Shown: positions 16,924 to 25,759 of the stretch, in pieces
Layout: every line of letters begins with the position of its first letter
How positions within the stretch are numbered: position 1 is the first letter of the stretch
DNA from: JAXGYV01 sp040772045
GTDB taxonomy: Bacteria > Actinomycetota > Thermoleophilia > UBA2241
NCBI GenBank assembly: GCA_040772045.1
Contig: JAXGYV010000002.1
Span: 186,001 to 250,000, forward strand
Length of the DNA: 64,000 bases
Direction: 5' to 3'
Translations under genes and position numbers: made by a program
Notes under the pieces: generated by a model
The model's input: the letters and a program-made list of their open reading frames with translations, nothing else
Told to the model about the DNA's origin: nothing
The model's database searches: none

Positions 16924-16932
16924 CTCTCCTGC

Positions 16933-17487
16933 TTACTTCATGGGGGCGAGCATCATGATCATGTTGCGCCCATCTAGGTTGGGCGGCGACTCGATGCTGC
17001 CCAGATCCTTTACGTCCTCGGCAAGGCGCATCAGGAGAGCCTCACCACGTTCGGGATGCACCAGCTCCCGGCCGCGGAACATGATGGTCACCTTTACTTT
17101 GTCCTTGTGCTCCAGGAAACGCACGACATGACTCTTCTTGGTGTTGTAGTCGGCGTCGCCGATCTTCGGCCGCAGCTTGATCTCCTTGATGGTGATGGTG
17201 CTCTGGTGCTTGCGCGCCTGCTTCGCCTTGAGCTCTTGCTCGTAGCGATACTTGCTGAAGTCCATCACTCGACAGACGGGCGGGTCGGCCTGGGGCGCCA
17301 CCTCCACCAGATCGAGATTAACCCTGGCGGCGTAGTCGAGCGCGTCCTGGAGTGTCTTGACGCCCGCTTGCTGCCCCTTCTCGTCGATGAGGCGCACGGT
17401 GCGGGCGCTAATGCCGTCGTTGATGCGGATGCGGGTATCTGGTCCCCGCTCCTTGAGCCTGTCTCGTGGCGTGAATGGTCTGCCCAT
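16933..17487 (-). CDS. infC: Translation initiation factor IF-3
   Basis: A 184-residue factor that binds the 30S subunit, keeps subunits apart and checks start-codon pairing. The N-domain includes RINDGISARTVRLIDEKGQQ and LDLVEVAPQADPPVCRVMDF; the C-domain includes KEIKLRPKIGDADYNTKKSH and VTIMFRGRELVHPERG. The ATG at 17487 has no Shine-Dalgarno sequence directly before it. A strong GAAAGGAGAA lies 34 bases upstream, facing a GTG in another frame, with a terminator-like hairpin in between. The first 20 residues (MGRPFTPRDRLKERG...) are longer than the usual N terminus. Control at the leader is likely. Confidence 0.95.
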   Translation of the reverse strand: MGRPFTPRDRLKERGPDTRIRINDGISARTVRLIDEKGQQAGVKTLQDALDYAARVNLDLVEVAPQADPPVCRVMDFSKYRYEQELKAKQARKHQSTITIKEIKLRPKIGDADYNTKKSHVVRFLEHKDKVKVTIMFRGRELVHPERGEALLMRLAEDVKDLGSIESPPNLDGRNMIMMLAPMK

Positions 17488-17804
17488 ACAGAAAAAGGGT
17501 CGCCGAAGCGAGCCCTCACGTTCTCCTTTCTATCCGTGAACCCTGTCGACCATCGGGGGCGCAGGGTGAGAAGCTCGCGAGCTTCTGCTTCTATAGCGAT
17601 GGGCAGTATACACGACGCGGTGCACGCCGGTCGAACGAGCGGCGTCGCGTAACGCCGTACTACGGCCGGCCGCGAGCTCGCTCGGCACCCGTAACCTGGC
17701 GCCGAGCGCCCCGGAGGCGGCCGAGCGACCGCGGCACGTGACGCGCGAGAGCTCCGGCATGATCCGAATCTCCGCCTCGAACTGTGCCCCGAGCGACGTA
17801 GTGC
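17488..17804 (-). promoter_or_regulatory. infC operon leader and promoter region
   Basis: No gene is seen in this 317-base stretch. On the minus strand it holds a TATACT -10-like hexamer at 17605-17610 (a weak TTCGAC -35 lies 19 bases upstream), a perfect 18-base palindrome AGAAGCTCGCGAGCTTCT at 17569-17586, the purine-rich GAAAGGAGAA at 17521-17530, and a terminator-like hairpin at 17492-17515. The order promoter, hairpin, Shine-Dalgarno, hairpin with U-run, infC start suggests an RNA-level switch. Confidence 0.5.
17492..17515 (-). terminator. Attenuator-like hairpin with U-run before infC
   Basis: Read on the minus strand: GGGCTCGC, a UUCG tetraloop closed by C-G, GCGACCC, then five U. One C-C mismatch interrupts the stem. 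The U-run ends five bases before the infC ATG, so a transcript stopping here would lack infC, rpmI and rplT. Confidence 0.6.
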
Positions 17805-18377
17805 TCAGACTTCGATAAGGCGCTCGGCCGCCGAGATCAGGTCGGGGCGTCGCTGCCAGTCGTCGGGCCCATCCAGGCCAGTAGCGACCAGATGGCCGCG
17901 CCGCTCCATGCCGATCCACGTAAGGCCGTACACCACCGTAGAGAGGATCTGATAGCCGTAGAAGGGCGAGGCGTCGTTCTGCGTGGTGATGAGGTAGAAA
18001 CCCTTTCCGGGAGTCACCCGCGGCTCTGGCGCCTCCTTCAGATCGGGAAACTCGGGAGTGATGAGCGCGTAGCAGCGATCCACTACCGCCTTGAGCCACG
18101 ACGAAAGGCCATAGAAGTACACCGGGCTGGCGAGCACCAGCACGTCGCAGGCTTTGACAGCGGCGTAGACCGCATGCATGTCGTCTTTCTGCACGCAGAC
18201 CGAATCTGGCCGCTTGCGGCAGCCGTCGCAGGCGAGACAGCCGGCGATCCTCATCTTCTGCGGAAAGAAGGTCTGCGCGCTCGCGCCGCGCCGCACAGCC
18301 GAGTCGACGGCGATCCGCAGCAACGAGCTGCTGTTGCCTTTGACACGGGGGCTACCACCGATGGCCACGATGTTCAT
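17805..18377 (-). CDS. Flavodoxin-family / iron-sulfur flavoprotein-like reductase
   Basis: A 190-residue NAD(P)H-dependent FMN reductase-like protein. It opens MNIVAIGGSPRVKGNSSSLL, the FMN phosphate-binding loop of this superfamily. A compact cysteine cluster C-x2-C-x2-C-x6-C follows in AGCLACDGCRKRPDSVCV (about residues 45-60), the pattern that binds a [4Fe-4S] cluster in iron-sulfur flavoproteins of anaerobes. VLVLASPVYFYGLSSWLKAV is the second flavin-binding region. The ATG at 18377 follows GAGGAAGAGGAG; the longer open frame is not family-like. A role in electron transfer or oxidant removal is inferred. Confidence 0.82.
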   Translation of the reverse strand: MNIVAIGGSPRVKGNSSSLLRIAVDSAVRRGASAQTFFPQKMRIAGCLACDGCRKRPDSVCVQKDDMHAVYAAVKACDVLVLASPVYFYGLSSWLKAVVDRCYALITPEFPDLKEAPEPRVTPGKGFYLITTQNDASPFYGYQILSTVVYGLTWIGMERRGHLVATGLDGPDDWQRRPDLISAAERLIEV

Positions 18378-18506
18378 CAGCGACTCCTCTTCCTCAACCA
18401 CTCGGATCTGTGTCTGTGACCCGCCATCACCCCCCGCCCACTCGCAACCGCTCGCCCAAGCGACCGCCCACACCACTCTCCTCCAGCCGTCCGTGCTTCG
18501 CCTCCG

Positions 18507-18959
18507 CTACTCTCCCCCGGCCGGGCGAGCGACAAGCGCCATGAATTGGTCAAGGATCTGCGGCGTACAGACGAGCTGCCATACGTTCCCCTCGGGATCG
18601 GCGAAGTAGGCATGACGCGAGCCCCACAGCGCCACGGCCGGCTCGCTCAGCACGGTACCGCCGGCCTGGCGGACCAGCTCGCAGCCGGCATCGACGAGAT
18701 CGTCGCTGCTCACCCTAACGGCCAGCGCGACCTCGCTGAAGGCACCGTCGAGCTGGCGCGGCGGCGAGACGTCGGCGGCGGCCACCGCCAGCTCGTCCAT
18801 CGGGTACAGCGCGACCACAATGCCCTCGCCCATGAGGTACACCGAGTCGTGACCGCCGATGGCCGCCTCCACCAAGCCGAGGTGTGTATAGAACGCCCGC
18901 ATGGCCAGGATATCGCGTACGCCGAGCGTGACGACGTTGAGGCGCGTGGCGAAGGCCAT
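18507..18959 (-). CDS. VOC-superfamily (glyoxalase/dioxygenase-fold) protein
   Basis: A 150-residue protein with the beta-alpha-beta-beta-beta repeats of the vicinal oxygen chelate fold. Typical segments are LNVVTLGVRDILAMRAFYTH at the start and WGSRHAYFADPEGNVWQLVC at the end, with the metal-ligand Glu position replaced by Gln in VWQLV. Members range from glyoxalases to antibiotic-binding proteins, so the substrate cannot be given. It precedes the flavoprotein gene by about 130 bases on the same strand and may share its transcript. Confidence 0.8.
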   Translation of the reverse strand: MAFATRLNVVTLGVRDILAMRAFYTHLGLVEAAIGGHDSVYLMGEGIVVALYPMDELAVAAADVSPPRQLDGAFSEVALAVRVSSDDLVDAGCELVRQAGGTVLSEPAVALWGSRHAYFADPEGNVWQLVCTPQILDQFMALVARPAGGE

Positions 18960-19251
18960 CAGGCGTCCCCCTTGGCACGGGCACGGGGCCGCACGTACCG
19001 CGCCATCGCGCGGTCTCTCGAGATCGATGTCGCGGGCATTCGCGGTCCTCTTCCCTGTCGGAGGATACTTCGGTATTCAGTGTAGACGATAGTCCGAAGC
19101 GTCGGCAGCCGCCCGACGCGGTGCACGGGAGTACCGGGCACGCGAGGCCGCTCAGATAAGGGCCGCCAATGGCGTTGACCCAACTTGAAACACGACGACC
19201 CCGCCCCAGCGCGGGGCACGATAAACCACCGCACCAGGCGGGGATGAACGT

Positions 19252-21225
19252 CTACTTCACCTTCAGTACCTTCTGGCCCACCGGCGACTTGGCTGAATTG
19301 CCGGCGAGATCGGTAGCGTAGACCTTCCAGGTGTAGGTGCCACGCGGTAGCTGGCAGATGTAACCAGTGTACTTCACCTTCCGCTTGGTGGCGCGTAGAC
19401 CTAGCTTGAGCGTCTTCTTGAGCACGCCGCAGCGATAGATTTTCACGGTGACCGTGGCCTGAGGCGCCACGCTATCATCAACGCGGAGACACAGAGTAGC
19501 CCGGCGGCCACGTGTAACGGTCACGTTGCCGAGCGCTTTGGTAATTGGACGGGTAGAGTCGATGCGTACCTTCAGCGTTTTGATCGCCTCCACATTGCCG
19601 GCTTTGTCGGTCGAGTAGTACTCGTAGGTCGACAGCCCTTGTTTTGACACCGCGAAGGGCGCTGTGTAGGTGGTCCAGTGAGGGGCGCCGGCCAGACGGT
19701 ACTGAGTGGAGGAAACACCGGAGCCTGCGTCGCTGGCCGACAGGGTGATGCTCACCGCCTCCCGACTCCAGCCGCCCGCGTTGGGCGCCGGCGTACTGCT
19801 GGCGACAGTGAGCGGCGAGCCGTCGTCGAGCAAGGAGAAGACGTAAGCCGCGCCCTGGTCGGTGTTGGTGTTAGCGTCGACATCGTGCCAGATGGTGCCG
19901 ACCAACGCGGTCTCGCCCTGGAGGGCAACCGAGCAGCCAAACCAGTCCTGGCCTGCGCCGTCGGAGGCGACCAGCTGCGCCTGCTGACTCCAGGTGGTGC
20001 CGTTGCGCGCGAAGACGTAGGCCGAGCCCTGGTTCGCGTTGGCACCGACATCGTCGCCATAGGCGCCGACCAGGGCGGTGTCGCCGGCGAGGGCGACCGC
20101 GCCGCCAAAGAAGTCGGCGGCGTCGCCGGCGGCGGCGGTGAACTGCGCCTGCTGGCTCCAACCCGTGCCGCTGCGCACGAAGACGTAGGCCGCACCCTGG
20201 TCGGCGTCGGCACCGCGATCGCTGTATGGCACGCCGACCAGGGCGGTCTCGCCATCGAGGGCGACCGAGTAGCCAAAGCGGTCCTGGCTTGCGCCACCAG
20301 AGGCGATCAGCTGCGCCTGCTGACTCCAACTCGTGCCGCTGCGCACGAAGACGTAGGCCGAGCCCTGGTTGACGTCTGAGTCGACATCGTCGTAGGGCGC
20401 ACCGACCAGGGCGGTCTCACCGTCGAGGGCGACCGAGTAGCCGAAGCGGTCCTGGCTTGCGCCGTCGGCGGCGACCAGCTGCGCCTGCTGGCTCCAGGTG
20501 GTGCCGTTGCGCACGAAGACGTAGGCCGCGCCCTGGTCGGTGGTGGCGTTCGCATCGTGCCAGCTAGTGCCGACTACCACGGTGTCGCCGGCGAGGGCGA
20601 CCGACTCGCCAAAGCAGTCCTGGCCCGCGCCGTCGGAGGCGACCAGCTGCGCCTGCTGGCTCCAGGTGGTGCCGCTGCGCGCGAAGACGTAGACCGTGCC
20701 TTGGTCGGTGGTGGCACCGACATCGTCGTAGGGCGCACCGACCAGGGCCGTCTCGCCGTCGAGGGCGACCGAGTAGCCGAAGCAGTCCTGGCCCGCGCCG
20801 TCGGAGGCGACCAGCTGCGCCTGCTGGCTCCAGGTGGTGCCGCTGCGCACGAAGACGTAGGCCGTGCCTTGGTCGGGGGTAGCGCCAACATCGTCGTAGG
20901 GTGTACCGACCAGGGCGGTCTCGCCGTCGAGGGCGACCGAGAAGCCGAACCAGTCTTGGGGAGCACCATCGGAGGCGATGAGTTGCGCCTGCTGTAAGGC
21001 GAGCAGCACGAGCGGCGGAGCCGCTGAGCCGTGGGGCTGTGCGGCGGCCGGCGTAGCGCCCGAGAGAGCCCCGGCAGCCAGGAGCGCGAGCGTCAGAGCA
21101 CACCCGAGGACGCACCGGATGTCAGATGGCCGAGGAACGCCAAGCCGCCGGCGACCGGATCGGCGAGACAGGAGAGGCGAGTGAGGTAAGACAGCGATCC
21201 CACGGCCGCGATGGAGTGCACCCAT
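19252..21225 (-). CDS. Secreted FG-GAP-like repeat protein
   Basis: A 657-residue exported protein. An Arg-rich n-region is followed by a hydrophobic segment (CVLGCALTLALLAAGALSG) and an ATPAAAQ cleavage-like site. Seven near-identical 56-residue repeats follow; a typical unit contains QDCFGYSVALDGETALVGAP then YDDVG, DQG and AYVFVRSGTTWSQQAQL, the pattern of FG-GAP/integrin-like beta-propeller blades. The C-terminal 200 residues hold bacterial Ig-like domains (YEYYSTDKAGNVEAIKTLKV and GTYTWKVYATDLAGNSAKSP). The ATG at 21225 with AGAGGGGGA before it is preferred to the ATG at 21255. A cell-surface or extracellular binding role is inferred; no enzyme motif is seen. Confidence 0.8.
   Translation of the reverse strand: MGALHRGRGIAVLPHSPLLSRRSGRRRLGVPRPSDIRCVLGCALTLALLAAGALSGATPAAAQPHGSAAPPLVLLALQQAQLIASDGAPQDWFGFSVALDGETALVGTPYDDVGATPDQGTAYVFVRSGTTWSQQAQLVASDGAGQDCFGYSVALDGETALVGAPYDDVGATTDQGTVYVFARSGTTWSQQAQLVASDGAGQDCFGESVALAGDTVVVGTSWHDANATTDQGAAYVFVRNGTTWSQQAQLVAADGASQDRFGYSVALDGETALVGAPYDDVDSDVNQGSAYVFVRSGTSWSQQAQLIASGGASQDRFGYSVALDGETALVGVPYSDRGADADQGAAYVFVRSGTGWSQQAQFTAAAGDAADFFGGAVALAGDTALVGAYGDDVGANANQGSAYVFARNGTTWSQQAQLVASDGAGQDWFGCSVALQGETALVGTIWHDVDANTNTDQGAAYVFSLLDDGSPLTVASSTPAPNAGGWSREAVSITLSASDAGSGVSSTQYRLAGAPHWTTYTAPFAVSKQGLSTYEYYSTDKAGNVEAIKTLKVRIDSTRPITKALGNVTVTRGRRATLCLRVDDSVAPQATVTVKIYRCGVLKKTLKLGLRATKRKVKYTGYICQLPRGTYTWKVYATDLAGNSAKSPVGQKVLKVK
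19816..20994 (-). repeat. Seven tandem 168-bp coding repeats
   Basis: The DNA encoding the propeller blades repeats every 168 bases with high identity (for example GACCAGCTGCGCCTGCTG recurs on the plus strand). Identity between units suggests recent duplication or gene conversion. It is a coding repeat, not a CRISPR array: there are no unique spacers. Confidence 0.85.
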
Positions 21226-21399
21226 GAAGTCCCCCTCTGCGTAGCGCACACCCATCGAGCGATCCGGTACAGGACTACTCGGGTGGATACGCCGACGATC
21301 TTCCTGGCCGCACCCGAAGGTGCTCTAAGAGAATAGTCCTACGCGACCGACATAGCAAGGGTGGACCACGCGCTCAAGCCCGCCCAGCAGGCAGTCGCA

Positions 21400-23346
21400 T
21401 CAGCCGTCGGTCGGTGGCGGCAACCGTCGCTCGGCCACCTCGGCTTGAAGCTGAGCGGTGAAGTCGGCGAGCGGGACGGAGCCGCGTTCCGCGCCCCGTT
21501 CGCGTACGCTCACGGCGCGCGACTCGACTTCTCGCTCGCCCACCACCAGTAAGTACGGCACCTTCTGGAGCTGCCCGTCGCGGATGCGTTTGCCCAGGCT
21601 CTCGGAACGATCGTCGAGGTCTACGCGCAAACCGGCGGCAGCTAGCGCCTCGCGCACCCGCTGGCCGTAGTCCAGGAAGCGATCGCTCACCGGCAGCACC
21701 AGCGCCTGCACGGGCGCCAGCCACGTCGGCAGGGCGCCACCGTAGTGCTCCAGCAGAATACCCATCCAGCGTTCCACGCTGCCCAGGAGCGCGCGGTGGA
21801 TCATCACCGGCCGATGCTCTTCGTTGTCGGCCCCCGTGTAGCTGATGTCCAACCGCTCGGGCATGGCGAAGTCCACTTGGATGGTCCCGCACTGCCAGGT
21901 GCGGCCCATCACGTCCTTGATGTGGAAGTCGATCTTGGGGCCGTAGAAGGCCCCGTCCCCAGGGTTGAGCTTGTACTGGATGCCCTCGGCCGCCAGCGCC
22001 GCCACCAAGGTGCCCTCCGCCCGCTCCCACATCTCGTCGGAGCCGATGCTCTTCTCCGGCCGCGTACTGAGTTCGATATGGGCCCCCTCGAAGCCGAACG
22101 AGCGGTAGATATGCAGCATAAAGGCGATGACCTTGCGCACCTCGCCCTCGAGCTGCTCGGGGGTGCAGTAGATGTGCGCGTCGTCTTGCGTGAAGTAGCG
22201 TACCCGGAACAGGCCGTGGAGCACGCCGGAGAGCTCGTGCCGATGGACGCGACCCAGTTCGGCCATACGCAACGGCAGATCACGGTAGGAGCGGCGGCGG
22301 CTCTTGTAGATGAGCAAGCCGCCGGGGCAGTTCATGGGCTTCACCGCGTACGGCTGCTCGTCGATCTCGGTGAAGTACATGTTGTCTTTGTAATTGTCCC
22401 AGTGGCCGCTGCGCTCCCACAGCTCGCGGCGCAGGATCACCGGCGTGCTGATCTCCTCGTAGCCAGCCCGCACGTGCTCCGCTCGCCAGAAATCGATGAT
22501 GGCGTTCCACAGCCGCATGCCCTTGGGATGGAAGAAGGGGAAGCCGGGGCCCTCATCGTGAAAGCTGAACAGATCGAGGTCGCGTCCGATGCGTCGGTGG
22601 TCGCGCTGCCGGGCCAGCTCGAGCTGCCGCAGGTAGGCGTCCAAATCGGCGCGTGTGGCGAAGGCGGTACCGTAGATGCGGGTGAGCATCGGCTTGCGCT
22701 CGTCGCCGCGCCAGTAGGCGCCAGCTAGGCTCGTAAGCTTGAAGGCCCCGAGCCTCCCCGTGCTGGGCACATGTGGCCCGCGGCAGAGATCGGTGAACTC
22801 GCCCTGGCCATAGACGCTCAGGGTGGGTGCCGCGCCGCCTTCGGCCGCGGCCAGCAGATCGTCGATGAGCTCAACCTTAAAGCTCTGGTTGAGGTTGAGG
22901 AAATACTCTCGTGCCTCTTCAGGCAACAGCTTCTTGTGCGTAATTTGCAGGTCTTCTTTGACGATGCGCGCCATCTCCTGTTCGATACGTGGCAGATCGG
23001 CGTCGGTGATCGCCTGGGGAAACTGAAAGTCGTAGTAGAAACCGTTCTCGATGGTCGGCCCGATAGCGTAACGGGTCCCCGGGAACAGCTGCAGGATAGC
23101 CTGCGCCATCACGTGGGCGGCCGAGTGACGCATCACATCCACGCCTTCGGGACTGGTGGCGGTGATCAGAGCGACGGAATCGCCATCGCGCAACGTGGTA
23201 TCCGCATCGACGAGCGCGTCGTTAACGCGGGCCGCGACGGTGGCCTTCGCCAGCCGCGGCCCGATAGCCTCGGCGGCGTCCAGCGCGGTGGCGCCGTCGG
23301 CAAGCTCAAGTGGGGAGCCGTCGGGGAGAGTGACCTGGATGGTCAT
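21400..23346 (-). CDS. thrS: Threonyl-tRNA synthetase
   Basis: A 648-residue class II synthetase. Order: TGS domain (MTIQVTLPDGSPLELADGAT), editing domain with HSAAHVMAQAILQLFPG and GPTIENGFYYDF, catalytic core with motif 2 around FRVRYFTQDDAHIYCTP and motif 3 in IHRALLGSVERWMGILLEHY, and the anticodon-binding domain (VPYLLVVGEREVE). Zinc ligands are Cys in MNCPGG and His in the core. The ATG at 23346 follows GAAAGGAAC and removes an 80-residue non-family extension. No T-box-like leader was seen. It is transcribed away from the MFS gene. Confidence 0.97.
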   Translation of the reverse strand: MTIQVTLPDGSPLELADGATALDAAEAIGPRLAKATVAARVNDALVDADTTLRDGDSVALITATSPEGVDVMRHSAAHVMAQAILQLFPGTRYAIGPTIENGFYYDFQFPQAITDADLPRIEQEMARIVKEDLQITHKKLLPEEAREYFLNLNQSFKVELIDDLLAAAEGGAAPTLSVYGQGEFTDLCRGPHVPSTGRLGAFKLTSLAGAYWRGDERKPMLTRIYGTAFATRADLDAYLRQLELARQRDHRRIGRDLDLFSFHDEGPGFPFFHPKGMRLWNAIIDFWRAEHVRAGYEEISTPVILRRELWERSGHWDNYKDNMYFTEIDEQPYAVKPMNCPGGLLIYKSRRRSYRDLPLRMAELGRVHRHELSGVLHGLFRVRYFTQDDAHIYCTPEQLEGEVRKVIAFMLHIYRSFGFEGAHIELSTRPEKSIGSDEMWERAEGTLVAALAAEGIQYKLNPGDGAFYGPKIDFHIKDVMGRTWQCGTIQVDFAMPERLDISYTGADNEEHRPVMIHRALLGSVERWMGILLEHYGGALPTWLAPVQALVLPVSDRFLDYGQRVREALAAAGLRVDLDDRSESLGKRIRDGQLQKVPYLLVVGEREVESRAVSVRERGAERGSVPLADFTAQLQAEVAERRLPPPTDG

Positions 23347-23621
23347 GAGCGCGGTCGTTCCTTTCTGCTTCGCGCCCGCGCACCGTGCGGGGGCTGTTGA
23401 CGGCATGAGCATAGCCGAAGACGTGCCAGGAGAGCGAACCACCTCACTCGCGAGCCTCACGGACGAGCCGTACCAGCGCCCTGCCCGCCCGCCGGGCACC
23501 GGCGCCCGCGTTGCGTCCCGAATCGCACACCGCCATACTAAGCACCGCGTCGCGGCGGCCGGCGCCAAAAGACCGGCCGTCATGCCCTACGCAGGAGGCT
23601 TCACTGGCAGCACCCACCGGT

Positions 23622-25001
23622 ATGAGCACCACCTGTCCCTTAAGCATAGACGACGCGCCGTGGAGCCGCTTCCTCCTCCGGGCGCTGCTCTCCTGCGCCG
23701 GAGGCATGATGCTCGACGGCTTCATCTTCGGCACCATGGCTGTCACTCTCAGTACGGCGAGCGCCGATCTCGCCGTCTCGGCCTGGTGGATGGGCCTCAT
23801 CAGCGCCGGAGCGCTCATCGGTATCTTCATCGGCGGCCCAATCTCCGGATGGGCCGCCGACCGGTTCGGGAGACAGAAGCTGTTCACCTGCAATCTGCTT
23901 GTCTTTCTGGCAACGTGTGCGGCACAGCTCGGGGCGAACAGCGCTGAGTCCCTGCTCGCCGCGCGCATCGCCATCGGCGTAGCTATCGGCGTCGAGTACG
24001 CCGTCAGTACCACCTTGCTCGCGGAGTTCTCACCCCGCACGTCGCGTGGTGCCATGCTCTCGAGCCTGCAGGCCTTCTGGCTGATCGGCTACGCCATCGG
24101 CTACTTCGCGGCGTACGCACTGCAGCACGCCGGCGTACCTTGGCGTTGGATCCTCGCCAGCTCGGCCGTAGTGGCCTTGCTGGTGCTCGTCTCGCGTCTC
24201 GGCACACCTGAGTCGCCACGCTGGCTGGCGAGCAAGGGCGAGCTCCAAAAGGCGAGAGCCATCGTCAAGCGCCACTACGGAGCCGAGTACGACGTTCACG
24301 ACCTCACGTTAGAAAAGGGGGCGCCTGTCAAGTACTCGGTACTCTTCGGCCCTCGCTTCCGTACCCGAACCGCGTTCGCCACGATCTTCTGGACGTGCCA
24401 GATCACCTGCGCATTCGCGCTCCTCCTCTTCCTGCCGATGATCTTCACGGCGCTGGACATCGCCGGCGGGATCGTCGCCGATGTGGTCATCAACGCGGTC
24501 ACGGTCCTCGGCGGTGCGATCGGTGTCTATCTTTGCTGGCGCTTGCCCCGGAGGCCGCTCGTTATCTGGTCGTTCGTGCTCATGGCGATCTTCATGCTCA
24601 TCATGGCCGGCTATCAGTTCGTCCCCGGCTGGTTCACGCTGGCGGCCTTCGCCCTCTTCATGCTCACGATCAACGCGGCCTCCAACCTGGAGTTCGTCTA
24701 CCCGGCCGAGATGTTCCCGACAGAGGTGCGCAGCTCCGCCGTCGGCGTCGCCGCGGCCAGCGCACGAACGGGCTCGGTCATCAGCGCGTTCGCCCTCCCG
24801 TCCCTGCTGAACTCCCTGGGCACCGCCGGAACACTCCTCATCCTCGCCGGTGTCTGTGCCTGCGGCGCGCTCGCGTCCGCTCTGTGGGCCCCCGAGACCC
24901 GCAACCTCTCGCTCCTGGAATCGAGCGCTGTCACGAGCGGCACGCCGGCGGCCCTCGCCGCCACGTCGCTCGGCGCGACGGCCGACGACGGCACCGCGTA
25001 G
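23622..25001 (+). CDS. MFS transporter (sugar-porter-like)
   Basis: A 459-residue membrane protein with about twelve hydrophobic segments. The loop between TM2 and TM3 carries GWAADRFGRQKLF, the major-facilitator G-x3-D/A-x2-G-R-R/Q pattern. PESPRWLASKGELQKARAIV after TM6 and an EFVYPAEMFPTEVRSSAVGV segment before TM10-11 are typical of sugar/organic-acid porters. The ATG at 23622 lies 22 bases after an AGGAGG; the open frame continues upstream to 23511 without family features. Substrate unknown. It is divergent from thrS and has no operon partner in view. Confidence 0.85.
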   Translation: MSTTCPLSIDDAPWSRFLLRALLSCAGGMMLDGFIFGTMAVTLSTASADLAVSAWWMGLISAGALIGIFIGGPISGWAADRFGRQKLFTCNLLVFLATCAAQLGANSAESLLAARIAIGVAIGVEYAVSTTLLAEFSPRTSRGAMLSSLQAFWLIGYAIGYFAAYALQHAGVPWRWILASSAVVALLVLVSRLGTPESPRWLASKGELQKARAIVKRHYGAEYDVHDLTLEKGAPVKYSVLFGPRFRTRTAFATIFWTCQITCAFALLLFLPMIFTALDIAGGIVADVVINAVTVLGGAIGVYLCWRLPRRPLVIWSFVLMAIFMLIMAGYQFVPGWFTLAAFALFMLTINAASNLEFVYPAEMFPTEVRSSAVGVAAASARTGSVISAFALPSLLNSLGTAGTLLILAGVCACGALASALWAPETRNLSLLESSAVTSGTPAALAATSLGATADDGTA

Positions 25002-25113
25002 ACCGGTCACCACAGACCGTCTGGCGCGCGAAGCATCGCCAACACTCGCGGGCCACGCTCGATAAGGCGTCGCCGGGAGGAGCGGCGCAGACGCCCCACG
25101 CCGTCGACTGCCG

Positions 25114-25548
25114 CTACCGCTCCGCCCGCGGCACAAAGACCAGCAGCTCCTGGCCGCCGCCGTCCAGCAGGGTGAGCTGATCGTTGGCGAGGCGATATTC
25201 ACGCGCCCGCCGCAGAAGGCGGAGGTAGATCGTCTCCGCCCGCATGGCGGGCTCAGGACCCGCCATCTCAGTGCTTGCGAGGTCCCCCACCGAGAAGCCA
25301 CCGGCCGTGGTCGCGGCGTACGAACCGCCGTAGTGGTTAACCGCGGACGTGCCGCCGATCCGCCCGTCGGCGAAGCTCGCCGTGATGGTGAAGTCCGCAG
25401 GGTCGAGCGAGCTGGCCGACCAGGAACGTACTGTCCAACTCGTTCCGTCCAGCTTCGCCTGGTCACCGCAGCCGTACAGCGCCGTTCCGCCGAAGGCGAA
25501 ACACAGCAGGAACACGGCTCCCAGCACCGTTCGCATGCCGCCCGTCAT
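25114..25548 (-). CDS. META-domain (HslJ-like) lipoprotein
   Basis: A 144-residue protein. A hydrophobic N terminus ends in the lipobox-like TALYGC, so the mature chain would start at that Cys and be membrane-anchored. The rest matches the META domain: LDGTSWTVRSW, FADGRIGGTSAVNHYGGSY, STEMAGPEPAMRAETIYLRL and LTLLDGGGQELLVFV. The E. coli relative HslJ is heat-inducible and linked to novobiocin resistance, but the domain has no known reaction. The ATG at 25548 follows GAGGAG. Confidence 0.8.
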   Translation of the reverse strand: MTGGMRTVLGAVFLLCFAFGGTALYGCGDQAKLDGTSWTVRSWSASSLDPADFTITASFADGRIGGTSAVNHYGGSYAATTAGGFSVGDLASTEMAGPEPAMRAETIYLRLLRRAREYRLANDQLTLLDGGGQELLVFVPRAER

Positions 25549-25663
25549 CAGTCGCTCTCCTCCTCGCGATGGTCATCCCACTGCAGATACGTCCGGGGGC
25601 GACGACCGGTTCACATTCGCCGTCGCCACGAGGCTGTCGCTGGGTCAAATGCTAAAACCTCAC

Positions 25664-25692
25664 TTGACACGAGCTCCAACGTCCCCTATCTT
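25664..25692 (+). promoter_or_regulatory. trp operon promoter
   Basis: TTGACA at 25664-25669 is a perfect -35 hexamer. TATCTT at 25687-25692 follows after exactly 17 bases. Transcription should begin near 25699, giving a leader of about 70 bases before trpE. Confidence 0.75.
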
Positions 25693-25700
25693 TGCGCGAA

Positions 25701-25717
25701 CCTGCCGAATCGGCAGG
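25701..25717 (+). promoter_or_regulatory. Inverted repeat at the trp transcription start
   Basis: CCTGCCG-AAT-CGGCAGG is a perfect seven-base inverted repeat at about +2 to +18 from the predicted start. It could be a repressor operator or a 5' mRNA hairpin. No U-run follows, so it is not a terminator by itself. Confidence 0.5.
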
Positions 25718-25759
25718 GGACGACGGTAAGGGCCGCGTGGACAGCACAGGAGGTGCCAC

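Noticed and set aside
17265..17519. 84-codon frame starting at the well-placed GTG 17519
   Set aside because: It runs out of frame through infC with no family match; the Shine-Dalgarno before it is more likely part of the infC leader control.
19816..20994. Regular repeats considered as a CRISPR array
   Set aside because: Period is 168 bases, repeats are in frame and coding, and there are no unique spacers.
23347..23621. Looked for a T-box or other riboswitch before thrS
   Set aside because: No T-box sequence (TGGNACCGCG-like) or specifier hairpin was seen, and the region also serves the divergent MFS gene.
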